From assembly GCA_963753055.1 (NCBI GenBank), contig CAVWAP010000009.1:124001-188000 (forward strand): DNA of 64,000 nucleotides, given 5' to 3'. This DNA comes from JAUWGC01 sp963753055. Its GTDB lineage: Bacteria; Bacteroidota; Bacteroidia; Bacteroidales; B18-G4. Below the pieces are notes generated by a model. The model had not been told where the DNA came from, made no database searches, and saw only the letters and a program-made list of their open reading frames with translations. Every line of letters starts with the position of its first letter. Positions within the stretch are counted from its first letter, which is position 1. The translations under genes and the position numbers were made by a program. Below, one piece after another: positions 1-8,792 of the stretch.

Positions 1-116
1 TGATCGTACGCGGGGATCAGAAGGTTGACCTGACCGATGATGGATTCAAATATGCCCGGTCCAGTCCTGAAAAATTGCATGCCAGCATCAAGGCTGCAAT
101 CGACCCCATGTTATAA
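1..116 (+). CDS. C-terminal end of an ArsF-like thioredoxin-fold protein (partial)
   Basis: An open frame enters from the left edge (third frame) and ends at TAA 114-116. The 37 visible residues include KVDLTDDGFKYAR and end in AAIDPML. This tail resembles the end of the small ArsF-family proteins (nitrophenyl-compound nitroreductase subunit, thioredoxin-like) that precede ArsG permeases in Bacteroidota; that match is from memory. The stop codon overlaps the next start by one base (TAATG), which implies translational coupling with the arsenic permease. The catalytic part lies outside the window, so the function rests on context and a short tail. Confidence 0.6.
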   Translation, partial: IVRGDQKVDLTDDGFKYARSSPEKLHASIKAAIDPML

Positions 117-817
117 TGGAAGAATTTCTTACCAGCATACTGGATAGCAGTGAAGCACCCATTTTATCTGCTTTGATCCTTGGTTTGTTGACCGCCATCA
201 GCCCTTGTCCGATGGCCACTAATATTACTGCAGTTGGCTATATCAGCAAAGACATCGACAATAGAAACCGTGTGTTTGTCAGTGGTCTGGTTTACACACT
301 GGGCAGAACGGTTTCGTATTTTGGCCTCGCCCTGATCCTGTACCTTGGTGCCAGTCAATTTAGTATTTCAGGCTTTTTTCAGCAATATGGAGAGAAGATC
401 ATTGGTCCGTTGCTCTTGCTTATCGGCTTGTATATGATGGGAGCTTTCAAATTTAATTTCGGCTTCTTGAATAAGATCACTGACAGGTACCAGGGAAAAG
501 GTATTCGTAATTACTGGGATGTTTTTTTGCTCGGGATAATATTCGCCCTGGCTTTTTGTCCCTATGCCGGGGTGCTCTATTTCGGAATGTTGATCCCCAT
601 GACAATCAGCAGTGCATCAGGCTTAATATTGCCTGTCATATTTGCCATCGCCACAGGTATCCCGGTGATTATTTTCGCCTGGCTGATCGCCTATAGTCTT
701 TCAGAAGTGGGTACGTTCTACAAGCGTTTAAAGACTTTCGAGAAATGGTTCAGAAAAATCATAGCTCTGTTATTTATTGGTGTTGGTATTTATTATATAA
801 TCATCATATATTTTTAG
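116..817 (+). CDS. ArsG-family permease (CcdA/DsbD-like), putative organoarsenical efflux
   Basis: This is a 233-residue protein with about six hydrophobic membrane segments. It carries an SPCP motif near residue 29 (Cys31) in the first membrane segment, and a second Cys-Pro (AFCPYAG) in the middle. Paired membrane cysteines are typical of the CcdA/DsbD fold. In Bacteroidota this subgroup is called ArsG, an aromatic aminobenzylarsenical exporter that works with ArsF. It overlaps the upstream gene by one base and lies 9 bp before an ArsP-like permease, with ACR3 further on, so the operon supports a role in arsenic detoxification. The substrate is inferred. A general thiol-disulfide electron-transfer role remains possible. 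Confidence 0.78.
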   Translation: MEEFLTSILDSSEAPILSALILGLLTAISPCPMATNITAVGYISKDIDNRNRVFVSGLVYTLGRTVSYFGLALILYLGASQFSISGFFQQYGEKIIGPLLLLIGLYMMGAFKFNFGFLNKITDRYQGKGIRNYWDVFLLGIIFALAFCPYAGVLYFGMLIPMTISSASGLILPVIFAIATGIPVIIFAWLIAYSLSEVGTFYKRLKTFEKWFRKIIALLFIGVGIYYIIIIYF

Positions 818-826
818 CTCTTCATT

Positions 827-2140
827 ATGGATTGGAAGCGGGAAACAAAAATATTCTTCTGGATCGCACTGGCATTTTTACTGGTCTATTTCATGCCCCT
901 GGGCAATGCGAAATTTGATGAAGCAATTTTTGCTATGTTTGACCTGCTCAGGTGGTATGCAAGGGAACATGTCATACTTTGTCTCCTGCCGGCCTTTTTG
1001 ATAGCTGGAGTAATTGCTGTTTTTGTCAGCCAGGCTTCGGTGATAAAGTATTTCGGGGCCAATGCCAAGAAATGGGTTGCTTATTCAATCGCCTCGGTCT
1101 CAGGAACCATCCTCGCTGTCTGTAGTTGTACCATTTTACCATTATTTTCAAGCATTTACAAACGTGGCGCAGGACTCGGACCGGCAATTACCTTTTTGTA
1201 TTCAGGGCCTGCCATCAATATCCTGGCTATCATTCTCACAGCCCGGATACTGGGTATTGAGATGGGTATTGCCCGGGTGATAGGGGCTGTTGTTTTCAGT
1301 GTGGTGATTGGTATTGCAATGTCGCTGATCTATAAAAAAGAAGAGAAAGACAAGGCGGAAGAGCAGATGCATATTAAGCCACCACCGGAAAAAAGGCCAT
1401 TATGGCAAACAGCATTCCATTTTTTCACGCTGGTACTTATCCTGGTATTTGCCAACTGGGGGAAACCGGAAAGCAATACCGGAACCTGGTTTATGATCTG
1501 GTCAAACAAATGGGCAATCACAGGGTTTTTTGGATTGATGCTTGGCTTTTCAATGATTTACATATTGAAGATCAGGTGGTACCTGGTAATAAGTGTAGGA
1601 GTACTTACTTTATTCTCAGCTTTACTTGCAAGCAGCCCGCTGGTTCCTGTAATTGTCGGCATCTTTGGTGTCAGCGCGATCTCCCTGAGCGATAAGAAAA
1701 ATGAAGACAATCCTGAATGGATCATTTCCTCCTGGGATTTCACAAAACAGATCATGCCCCTGTTGGCTATTGGGGTGATCATTGCCGGCTTTTTACTTGG
1801 TTCTACACATGATGATGTCAATTATGCCGGGGTAATACCCAATGAATGGATAGCCTTGCTTGTTGGAGGAAATTCACTGGCCTCCAACTTCTTCGCTTCG
1901 ATCGTAGGCGCATTTATGTATTTTGCAACACTGACCGAGGTGCCAATCTTACAAGGATTGATTGCATCAGGAATGGGTAAGGGACCTGCATTGGCACTCT
2001 TGCTTGCCGGGCCATCTTTGTCATTACCAAATATGTTGGTAATCAGGGATGTCATTGGAACAAAGAAGACTTTGGTTTATATAATCCTGGTTGTCATCAT
2101 GGCAACTATCTCTGGCGTAGTATATGGGTCAATATTCTAA
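827..2140 (+). CDS. ArsP/DUF318-family permease, putative organoarsenical efflux
   Basis: This is a 437-residue polytopic membrane protein. It has the family signature CSCTILPLFSSIYKRGAGLG around residues 98-117, followed by PAITFLYSGPAINI. A second-half repeat has LLLAGPSLSLPNMLVI near residues 390-405. The cysteine-rich motif and the paired Gly/Pro half-repeats are typical of PF03773 permeases; ArsP members export trivalent organoarsenicals. It lies between ArsG and ACR3 in a tight same-strand run, abutting ACR3 with no gap. The family is confident; the exact substrate is inferred from the operon. Confidence 0.82.
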   Translation: MDWKRETKIFFWIALAFLLVYFMPLGNAKFDEAIFAMFDLLRWYAREHVILCLLPAFLIAGVIAVFVSQASVIKYFGANAKKWVAYSIASVSGTILAVCSCTILPLFSSIYKRGAGLGPAITFLYSGPAINILAIILTARILGIEMGIARVIGAVVFSVVIGIAMSLIYKKEEKDKAEEQMHIKPPPEKRPLWQTAFHFFTLVLILVFANWGKPESNTGTWFMIWSNKWAITGFFGLMLGFSMIYILKIRWYLVISVGVLTLFSALLASSPLVPVIVGIFGVSAISLSDKKNEDNPEWIISSWDFTKQIMPLLAIGVIIAGFLLGSTHDDVNYAGVIPNEWIALLVGGNSLASNFFASIVGAFMYFATLTEVPILQGLIASGMGKGPALALLLAGPSLSLPNMLVIRDVIGTKKTLVYIILVVIMATISGVVYGSIF

Positions 2141-3211
2141 GTGAAGATAAATATGACACAGTTGACAAGAAAGCTTTCTTTTCTCGACAGGTACCTGACT
2201 CTATGGATTTTTCTTGCGATGGCAATCGGTGTGCTTTCAGGCTATTTATATCCCCAGGTAGCAGCATTCTGGGAATCGATGAGTTCAGGGACTACCAATA
2301 TTCCCATCGCTATTGGACTGATCCTGATGATGTATCCTCCACTCGCCAAAGTCAAATATGAAGAGCTCCCCAAGGTCTTTAAAAATGTTAAGATACTTAG
2401 CCTGAGCCTGGTGCAAAACTGGGTAATAGGACCAGTTTTAATGTTTTTCCTGGCTATCATTTTTCTACAGGATTATCCACATTATATGTATGGCTTGATC
2501 CTGATCGGCCTGGCTCGCTGCATAGCCATGGTCATAGTATGGAATGAACTGGCCAAAGGCAGTACTGAATATGCGGCAGGCCTGGTTGCCTTTAATTCGA
2601 TCTTCCAGGTATTGTTCTTTGCCGTTTATGCCTGGGTTTTTATTGCCATTATTCCGGGATGGTTCGGGATTGAAACAACAGAAGTTGTAAAGAGTATTAC
2701 GATGGGCCAGATCGCCAAGAGCGTATTCATATATCTGGGCATCCCGTTCATTGCCGGCTTCCTGACAAGGTTTATCCTGATCAGGGTAAAGGACAAGGAT
2801 TGGTACCATCAAAAATTCATTCCAAAGATCAGTCCGGTGACTTTGATTGCATTGCTGTTTACTATCCTGGTCATGTTCTCTCTCAAGGGGGAGTATATCA
2901 TCAAGATACCCCTCGATGTAGTGCGAATCGCCATTCCCTTGATCATTTATTTCGTCCTTATGTTCCTGGTATCATTCTTCATGGGCAAAAAGATCGGGGC
3001 TGATTATTCCAAAACTGCAACCATCGCATTTACTGCTGCCAGTAATAATTTCGAACTGGCCATAGCAGTAGCAGTAGCGGTGTTTGGAATTAATTCAGGA
3101 GAAGCTTTTGCAACCGTCATAGGACCCCTGGTGGAGGTACCGGTGCTGATTGCCCTGGTAAATGTATCGTTGTGGCTGGGCAGAAAATTCTTCGTAACCA
3201 CTGATCAGTAA
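2141..3211 (+). CDS. arsB: ACR3-family arsenite efflux transporter
   Basis: This is a 356-residue protein with about ten membrane segments. It has the ACR3 motif LARCIAMVIVW with the essential cysteine at residue 127, and the conserved acidic motif GPLVEVPVLIAL in the penultimate helix. ACR3 proteins extrude arsenite using the proton-motive force. The frame opens with GTG directly after the ArsP-like stop (TAAGTG); an in-frame ATG at 2153 (MTQLTRK) is an equally plausible start. It is the last gene of the arsenic operon. No arsR regulator or arsC reductase is visible, so they must lie upstream of the window or be absent. Confidence 0.93.
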   Translation: MKINMTQLTRKLSFLDRYLTLWIFLAMAIGVLSGYLYPQVAAFWESMSSGTTNIPIAIGLILMMYPPLAKVKYEELPKVFKNVKILSLSLVQNWVIGPVLMFFLAIIFLQDYPHYMYGLILIGLARCIAMVIVWNELAKGSTEYAAGLVAFNSIFQVLFFAVYAWVFIAIIPGWFGIETTEVVKSITMGQIAKSVFIYLGIPFIAGFLTRFILIRVKDKDWYHQKFIPKISPVTLIALLFTILVMFSLKGEYIIKIPLDVVRIAIPLIIYFVLMFLVSFFMGKKIGADYSKTATIAFTAASNNFELAIAVAVAVFGINSGEAFATVIGPLVEVPVLIALVNVSLWLGRKFFVTTDQ

Positions 3212-3212
3212 T

Positions 3213-3240
3213 TGTCAACTGTCAATTGTCAATTGTCAAC
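3213..3240. repeat. Four tandem copies of a 7-bp repeat between convergent genes
   Basis: Four copies of TGTCAA(C/T) lie exactly seven bases apart (3213, 3220, 3227, 3234) and fill the whole gap between the ACR3 stop and the acyl-CoA ligase stop. The array has no dyad able to form a strong hairpin and no T-tract, so it is not an evident terminator. Confidence 0.8.
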
Positions 3241-5022
3241 TTATCCTACCGCATATATCTCCCTGAGGATATGGTCATACTTCTTATAAACAACTGCTCG
3301 TCGCAGCTTGAGTGTTGGTGATAGTTCTCCGGTGGCTGGCGACCATTCTTCGCAGACCAGCCTGAAACGCTTGATCTGCTCTGTCTGGCCAAGCCGTTTA
3401 TTAGCAGCATTCACCTCAACCTGAACGCGCTTAATGACTTCAGGGATCCGGATCAGTTCCGGGTTGTCGCGGAAATTCAGCTTATACTTTGTAGCATAAT
3501 AATGGAGATAATTCAGATTGGGCGATATTAATGCGCTAGCAAACTTCTCATTCTCACCCACGACCATAGCCGACTCTATCAGGTTGGATTCCTTAAGGAT
3601 ATTTTCAATAACCTGTGGTGCAATATACTTACCAGAGGAGGTTTTAAACATTTCCTTTTTCCTGTCGGTGATCTTCAGGTATTTACCTTCAACCAACACA
3701 CCTATATCGCCAGTATGGAACCACCCATTCTCATCAATCACTTCTTTTGTTTGTTCCTCGTCTTTGTAATATCCCATCATCACCCCCGGACCTTTGCAAA
3801 GGATCTCTCCGTCTTCAGCAATCTTTACAGTCACACCTTCAAGTACGGGCCCAACAGTTCCCAGCTGAACCCGTGTGATGTCCCTGGGATCATTGACAGC
3901 AATCACAGGGGAGGTTTCCGTCAGGCCATATCCTTCATAAACAGGGAGATTAGCCCCCCAGAAAACCTGTGCAAGTCGCACCTGCAGCGCTGAACCACCT
4001 GAAACCATAAGTTTGATATTACCGCCCAGGCCTTCACGCCACTTGCTGAATATCAGTTTATCAGCAATCTTTCGCTTGTACTCATACCACCAGCTTCTTT
4101 TACCATGCAGTTCGAATTTATGCGCCAGGTTCAACGCCCAGAAGAATAATATTTTTTTTATTCCTGTAAGGTTTTTGCCTTTTGAAACTATGCCGTCATA
4201 CACTTTTTCAATAAGCCGTGGAACGGTATTAAAAGCATGGGGCTTGATCTCTTTGACAAACTCTCCTATCCTTCCAAGGTTTTCAACATAATAAACACTA
4301 ACTCCGTTCAATTGATAATTGTAGATCATCATCCGTTCATAAACATGGCATAATGGGAGGAAACTCATCACCCTGTCGGATGAATCCAAAGGCAGGATTG
4401 ATTCAGTCGTCTTTGCATTGCTGAGGATGTTCTTATGAGAAAGCATAACCCCTTTTGGGTTGCCTGTAGTACCCGAGGTATATATTAAGGTAAGTAGGTC
4501 ATCCTCCTTAACTTCCTGTTGGATCTGTTTTAATTTTTCTTTATGCTTTTCAGCGTTAACTCTACCTAACTCAACAACCTCCATCCAGCATTTCTCTCCT
4601 TCAACCTCATCCATGATATATATACCATGCAAGGCTGTGACCTGGTCCAGTGCAGGCTTCACTTTCTGCAGAAGCATCCTGTCGGAGATAATGAGGTATT
4701 TGGACTCAGAATGGTTCAGGATATATACCTGATCATCAGCGCTCAGGGTTGGATAGATTGGGACGTGTACAATGCCTGCAAGAGACATTCCCATGTCAAC
4801 AAAATTCCATTCCGGCCTGTTCTGTGATATGGTGGCGATTTTATCTCCGCGCTCAAGGCCCAATTGGAGCAATCCATAAGCAAAGTGCTGTGCCAGATCT
4901 ACATAGTCCTTACCTGAATAGGTTATCCATTTGTTATCTCCATGCCTGGCAAAAGCATCTGTCTTATCTGCATATTTTGTCTTATATAAGTCCAGAATAT
5001 CAAACAGTCTGGTTATTTCCAT
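3241..5022 (-). CDS. Long-chain acyl-CoA synthetase (AMP-forming)
   Basis: This 593-residue protein belongs to the ANL adenylating superfamily. The AMP-binding P-loop LIYTSGTTGNPKGVMLSHKN lies near residues 178-197. YGLTETSPV (A5 motif) and GWFHTGDIG (A7) follow, then the ITDRKKEMFKTSSGKYIAP core (A8/A10). This bacteroidete FadD form activates fatty acids to acyl-CoA with ATP for degradation or lipid synthesis, at the inner face of the membrane. A good bacteroidete promoter (5085-5115) lies inside the 3' end of the upstream peptidase gene, so it can be transcribed separately. The chain-length preference cannot be read from the sequence. Confidence 0.92.
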   Translation of the reverse strand: MEITRLFDILDLYKTKYADKTDAFARHGDNKWITYSGKDYVDLAQHFAYGLLQLGLERGDKIATISQNRPEWNFVDMGMSLAGIVHVPIYPTLSADDQVYILNHSESKYLIISDRMLLQKVKPALDQVTALHGIYIMDEVEGEKCWMEVVELGRVNAEKHKEKLKQIQQEVKEDDLLTLIYTSGTTGNPKGVMLSHKNILSNAKTTESILPLDSSDRVMSFLPLCHVYERMMIYNYQLNGVSVYYVENLGRIGEFVKEIKPHAFNTVPRLIEKVYDGIVSKGKNLTGIKKILFFWALNLAHKFELHGKRSWWYEYKRKIADKLIFSKWREGLGGNIKLMVSGGSALQVRLAQVFWGANLPVYEGYGLTETSPVIAVNDPRDITRVQLGTVGPVLEGVTVKIAEDGEILCKGPGVMMGYYKDEEQTKEVIDENGWFHTGDIGVLVEGKYLKITDRKKEMFKTSSGKYIAPQVIENILKESNLIESAMVVGENEKFASALISPNLNYLHYYATKYKLNFRDNPELIRIPEVIKRVQVEVNAANKRLGQTEQIKRFRLVCEEWSPATGELSPTLKLRRAVVYKKYDHILREIYAVG

Positions 5023-5084
5023 CTTATTTAATTTTGGTTTGGTGTGTAAGAAGCGGGATTAGTTCCCGTGACAATTGGCTTGAT

Positions 5085-5115
5085 CAAATATATGCCATTA
5101 TAGATGATCATCAAA
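5085..5115 (-). promoter_or_regulatory. Bacteroidete promoter of the acyl-CoA ligase gene
   Basis: On the minus strand, TTTG (5115-5112) is followed after 19 bases by TATATTTG (5092-5085), an exact match to the TTTG / TAnnTTTG consensus. The predicted transcript starts near 5078 and has a leader of about 55 nt. The -33 element lies inside the peptidase coding sequence. Confidence 0.65.
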
Positions 5116-7239
5116 ATATTTGACGATCTTTTGGTTCAGGTGTAAGCGGTTTTTACCGCCCACACCATGTCCATGACCCGGATAAACAAAATAATCAACC
5201 TGCTTGCCTTCATCAATAAACTTCTTGATCAGGTCGAGGCTGTGCTGCCAGACAACAACCGGATCGGAAGTTCCATGAATAATTAAAAGGTCTCCTTCTA
5301 GTTGATCCGCATAATTCAATAAGCAGGCATTTTTGTACCCTTCGGGGTTTTGCTCGGGAGTATCCATGTACCTTTCACCATACATTACCTCATAATACTT
5401 CCAGTCGGTAACCGGTCCACCCGCAACACCCACTTTAAATGTCTCAGGTTGTTTAAGCATCAGGGAGATGGTCATGAAGCCACCATAGCTCCATCCATCA
5501 GCACCAATTCTGTCGGGATCAACATAATCCAGCGACTTGAGGTATTCAATCCCCACCATCTGGTCATCCACTTCGATCGTACCCATATTTCTGAATAAGG
5601 CCTGTTCAAACTCAAGTCCCCTGTGCGCAGAACCCCTGTTATCAAGGGTAAAAACAATATACCCTTTGGTCGCCATGTAGTTCAGGAACAATCCAGCTCC
5701 TCCCAGCCAGGAGTTGGTAACCAGCTGTGCATGCGGGCCGCCATAGACATATACAATAACGGGATATTTCCTGGAAGGATCAAAATCAACAGGTTTGATC
5801 ATCCTGCACCACAGGTCGGTTCCATCATCAGCTTTCAAGGTAAAAATCTTCATATCGCCCAGCTTATAATCAGCCAATGGGTTATTATCTTCCTGAAGGA
5901 CCTGAATGGTCTTTCCTTTATGGTCAACAATCTGATAAACGCGTGTTGTTGCAGTGTCACTATAAATATCGATTACATACTTGCCATTTTCATTCAGTAT
6001 GCCTCTGTGTGATCCATCAGGATTAGTCAACTTGATAGTCTTGCCATTATTAATATCCAGGGCATAAATATTGTTGTTTATGGCTCCATCGATAGTTGCG
6101 TTAAAATATACCCAGCGATCCTTTGGCCCGGTTCCGATCAGGTTTGTGATCATCCAATTGCCATTGGTAAGTTGTCCGATCAGTTTGCCATATATATCAT
6201 ACAGATATAAATGCTTAAAGCCATCTCTTTCGCTTAGCCAGAGGAACAATTCTGGTTTTGAATCAAGGAAGTAAAGAGCGTGCTCCGGTTCAACGTATTT
6301 CTCATGTTGCTCTTCGAACAAGGTTCTAATCATGTTTCCTGTACGAGCATCATATTGATTCATTTTCAGATGATTTTGATCCCTGTTAAGCAGTCCGATA
6401 TAGATCATTTTTTCTGCCGGGCCCCAGGTCACACAGGTTAAGTACTGATCGACCGGCTCCCCGGTATCCATGAATTCAGTGTTTTTAGATTTAAGGTTAA
6501 ACACTCCCAGGGTCACTTCGTGGCTCGTCATGCCTGCCATAGGGTATTTCACTGGGTCAACCTCCGCGACCCTTTTGGTTACATCCACTACAGGGTATTC
6601 GCTCACCATGGTTTCATCCATCCTGTAAAAGGCCAGGTAATTACCTTTTGGCGACCAGAATATACCATTGCTTATTCCAAATTCGTTTCGATGAACTGAC
6701 TGCCCATTGAGTATGCCTTTATCTTCATCATCGGTCACCTGCACCTGGTGGCCTTCTATTGCAATGAAAAGATTATTTTCAATCGTGTAGGCGATAGCCA
6801 TGTTTTTATAGTTGATGCTAATATTGCGGGCATCTTCAGGATAGTTGTTTAATTCCCGCAGCTGCTTGATCTTAAGGTCAAATCGGAATAGCCTGTTATT
6901 ATAGGTAAATGCAAAGGTCTCTTTATCCAACCAATGCAGGCCGGGAATTCTTTTCAGCGAATCCTCTTTTATTTTATTCAACTCCGCATTCAGGTCATCG
7001 ATAGTCAGCAATACTTCTGTTTTACCATTTCCGGCTTTGCCTGAAAGTATTTCATTATTTTCCACATAGGCAAAATAAGCGCTGTTGCCCATCCATTGCA
7101 GGTTACTCATCGATTTGGGAAACAATGCCCTATTCATCCATGTTGCGTCTTCTATGGTCAGCAGTTTATCCTGAGCATATAATGCGTGAAGAGGAAAGAG
7201 GAAAGAGGAAAGCGCAATAATGAAAATAATTTTTTTCAT
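5098..7239 (-). CDS. S9 family peptidase (dipeptidyl peptidase IV-like)
   Basis: The product has 713 residues when started at the ATG ahead of a signal peptide (MKKIIFIIALSSF, cleaved near LYAQ). The frame could extend to 7320, but that would overlap the upstream gene and mask the signal sequence. The N-terminal part is a DPP-IV-type propeller. The C-terminal alpha/beta-hydrolase domain has GWSYGGF (nucleophile Ser584), HGTSDPVV (Asp) and GHGHGV (His) in catalytic order. Such periplasmic or surface enzymes release X-Pro or X-Ala dipeptides from peptides. It lies 20 bp downstream of the GGGP synthase gene, probably in one transcript. The exact specificity is inferred. Confidence 0.9.
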   Translation of the reverse strand: MKKIIFIIALSSFLFPLHALYAQDKLLTIEDATWMNRALFPKSMSNLQWMGNSAYFAYVENNEILSGKAGNGKTEVLLTIDDLNAELNKIKEDSLKRIPGLHWLDKETFAFTYNNRLFRFDLKIKQLRELNNYPEDARNISINYKNMAIAYTIENNLFIAIEGHQVQVTDDEDKGILNGQSVHRNEFGISNGIFWSPKGNYLAFYRMDETMVSEYPVVDVTKRVAEVDPVKYPMAGMTSHEVTLGVFNLKSKNTEFMDTGEPVDQYLTCVTWGPAEKMIYIGLLNRDQNHLKMNQYDARTGNMIRTLFEEQHEKYVEPEHALYFLDSKPELFLWLSERDGFKHLYLYDIYGKLIGQLTNGNWMITNLIGTGPKDRWVYFNATIDGAINNNIYALDINNGKTIKLTNPDGSHRGILNENGKYVIDIYSDTATTRVYQIVDHKGKTIQVLQEDNNPLADYKLGDMKIFTLKADDGTDLWCRMIKPVDFDPSRKYPVIVYVYGGPHAQLVTNSWLGGAGLFLNYMATKGYIVFTLDNRGSAHRGLEFEQALFRNMGTIEVDDQMVGIEYLKSLDYVDPDRIGADGWSYGGFMTISLMLKQPETFKVGVAGGPVTDWKYYEVMYGERYMDTPEQNPEGYKNACLLNYADQLEGDLLIIHGTSDPVVVWQHSLDLIKKFIDEGKQVDYFVYPGHGHGVGGKNRLHLNQKIVKYFDDHL

Positions 7240-7258
7240 GTTAAATCTTTTTTGGGAA

Positions 7259-7990
7259 TTAAACTTTATGAATTGCATTGGCAATCTCTGGAATAATTTT
7301 CTGGTTACCTTCAATTGCATTGCCTACTACGATCAGGTCAGCTCCTGCCTTACATATATCATGAGCTGTTTCTGCTGATCTGATACCCCCACCGACGATT
7401 AAAGGGACCGAAATGTTTTTACTGACAGATTCAACCATTCCGGTTGAGATTGCTAGTTTCGCTCCACTACCGCCATCCAAATAGATCATCTTCAGTCCCA
7501 GCATCTCACCTGCTATGGCTGTACAAACAGCGATTTCATCCTTATCATAAGGGATTGGTAATGACTGGCTCATATAGGAAGCCGTTGTTGCCTTGCCGCT
7601 GTCGACAATCATATATCCTGTTGATATTACCTCCAGGTCCGTTTGCCTGATATAAGGAGCAGCGATGACATGATTACCAATTAGCAGGTCGGCATTACGT
7701 CCGGAGATCAGGGAAAGAAAAAGAATGGCATCAGCTTTCCTGTTTACCTGCATCGTGCTGCCCGGAAATAAGACCACAGGTTTGTTTGAGTATTCCTTGA
7801 TCAGAGATATACATTGATCAAGCCGGTCACTGATCATCAGGCTGCCACCTACAAAGAAAAAGTCGACACCACTGCTGTCAGCCAATCGTATGGTTTCCTT
7901 AATTCCGGCATCAGAATACTTATCAGGATCGATCAGTACTGCAAACTGCTTTTTTTCTTTTTGGTTCAGGATTTGACGGTAAACAGACAT
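7259..7990 (-). CDS. Geranylgeranylglyceryl phosphate synthase family protein (PcrB/GGGPS)
   Basis: This 243-residue TIM-barrel has AVLIDPDK at residues 17-24, FFVGGS near 44-49, YLDGGSGA near 170-177 and the phosphate-binding IVGGGIRSAETA near 197-208. These motifs define the GGGPS/PcrB family, which joins a polyprenyl diphosphate to sn-glycerol-1-phosphate through an ether bond. In archaea this begins membrane-lipid synthesis. Bacteroidete homologues belong to the family and some are reported active, but the final lipid is unclear. The gene has its own -10-like box (8014-8021) and is followed by the S9 peptidase. The family is secure; the prenyl chain length and biological role are open. 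Confidence 0.9.
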   Translation of the reverse strand: MSVYRQILNQKEKKQFAVLIDPDKYSDAGIKETIRLADSSGVDFFFVGGSLMISDRLDQCISLIKEYSNKPVVLFPGSTMQVNRKADAILFLSLISGRNADLLIGNHVIAAPYIRQTDLEVISTGYMIVDSGKATTASYMSQSLPIPYDKDEIAVCTAIAGEMLGLKMIYLDGGSGAKLAISTGMVESVSKNISVPLIVGGGIRSAETAHDICKAGADLIVVGNAIEGNQKIIPEIANAIHKV

Positions 7991-8013
7991 TCAAATTTCT
8001 TATCGGGGAATGC

Positions 8014-8021
8014 AAATTTAA
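8014..8021 (-). promoter_or_regulatory. TAnnTTTG box upstream of the GGGPS-family gene
   Basis: The minus strand reads TAAATTTG, an exact match to the bacteroidete -7 element, 24 bases before the start codon at 7990. No convincing -33 TTTG is seen at the right distance. Confidence 0.45.
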
Positions 8022-8036
8022 AAAATAAAACAACTA

Positions 8037-8678
8037 TTAATCATCACCCATCACATAAACCATGTAATAATCATCAATTTTCATAAATCGCAGCTGATAA
8101 GACAGATTATAGTTCTCTTTTTGAATCTTACCATTGAGCTCTCCCTGGTGATGAACGGGGAAATGATCGATGAATAAGTGTTTCTTGAAATCAATTTCCT
8201 TTTGCCCATGCATTTTATAGAGTGCCTCTTTGGCACACCAATATATACAAAGCTTTTCCAGTTTCTGTTCTGGTTCAAGAAAGGACCTTTCCATTTCTGA
8301 AAGGAACCTGCCTTCAACTTTCTGAATCCGGGTACTTACCTTTTCTATATCAATACCAACCGGCTTTTGTTTATTTATAATAGCTGCGGCATAATGACCT
8401 GAATGCGAAACTGATACATGCAAATGACTGTCCTTAATTATCGGTTTCCCACCTGGATCATATTCAATATTTACCCTGTCATCATCAATCATTTGCAGTA
8501 ACAGATGACGGTAGGCAAGCCATTGGTTTTTCCTTTCCTCAACCCTGAAACGCTGAAAGTATTCTTTTTCTTTCTCAGATAAAATAACATTGGATTGAAG
8601 CCATTCCAGGCTTTCAGTTATTTCCCAAAGGCCCAGTACTGTATGTTCATCAATCTGTTTGATCAGTTTGACCGGCAT
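8037..8678 (-). CDS. 4'-phosphopantetheinyl transferase superfamily protein (Sfp-like)
   Basis: The product has about 213 residues. VSVSHSGHYAAA and PVGIDIEKV (Mg-binding Asp/Glu), then YWCAKEALYKMHGQ (the WxxKEAxxK helix), are the signatures of Sfp-type transferases. These move phosphopantetheine from CoA to a serine of acyl- or peptidyl-carrier proteins. The frame opens at 8696, but the promoter at 8704-8734 would leave almost no leader, so the second ATG at 8678 (MPVKLIK) is preferred. No carrier protein or NRPS/PKS gene is nearby. It may serve fatty-acid ACP or an unlinked pathway. Confidence 0.88.
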   Translation of the reverse strand: MPVKLIKQIDEHTVLGLWEITESLEWLQSNVILSEKEKEYFQRFRVEERKNQWLAYRHLLLQMIDDDRVNIEYDPGGKPIIKDSHLHVSVSHSGHYAAAIINKQKPVGIDIEKVSTRIQKVEGRFLSEMERSFLEPEQKLEKLCIYWCAKEALYKMHGQKEIDFKKHLFIDHFPVHHQGELNGKIQKENYNLSYQLRFMKIDDYYMVYVMGDD

Positions 8679-8703
8679 ATCAAAAATATTAAGCAAGACC
8701 CTT

Positions 8704-8734
8704 CAAAAGTAAGCATTTCGAATAAATTATCAAT
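8704..8734 (-). promoter_or_regulatory. Promoter of the phosphopantetheinyl transferase gene
   Basis: The minus strand carries ATTG (8734-8731), 19 bases, then TACTTTTG (8711-8704). The -7 box is perfect and the -33 box has one mismatch. It lies back to back with the ahcY promoter. Confidence 0.5.
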
Positions 8735-8742
8735 AGGGATAC

Positions 8743-8773
8743 TTTGTGGTTTAAATGGATATCCTTAACTTTG
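8743..8773 (+). promoter_or_regulatory. Bacteroidete promoter of ahcY
   Basis: TTTG (8743-8746), a 19-base spacer and TAACTTTG (8766-8773) match the bacteroidete housekeeping sigma consensus exactly. The ATG follows 19 bases after the box, giving a short leader. Confidence 0.7.
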
Positions 8774-8792
8774 CAGGCCGAAAAAATAATAT

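Noticed and set aside
2465..2812. 115-residue minus-strand open frame
   Set aside because: It lies entirely within the ACR3 gene and has no supporting feature.
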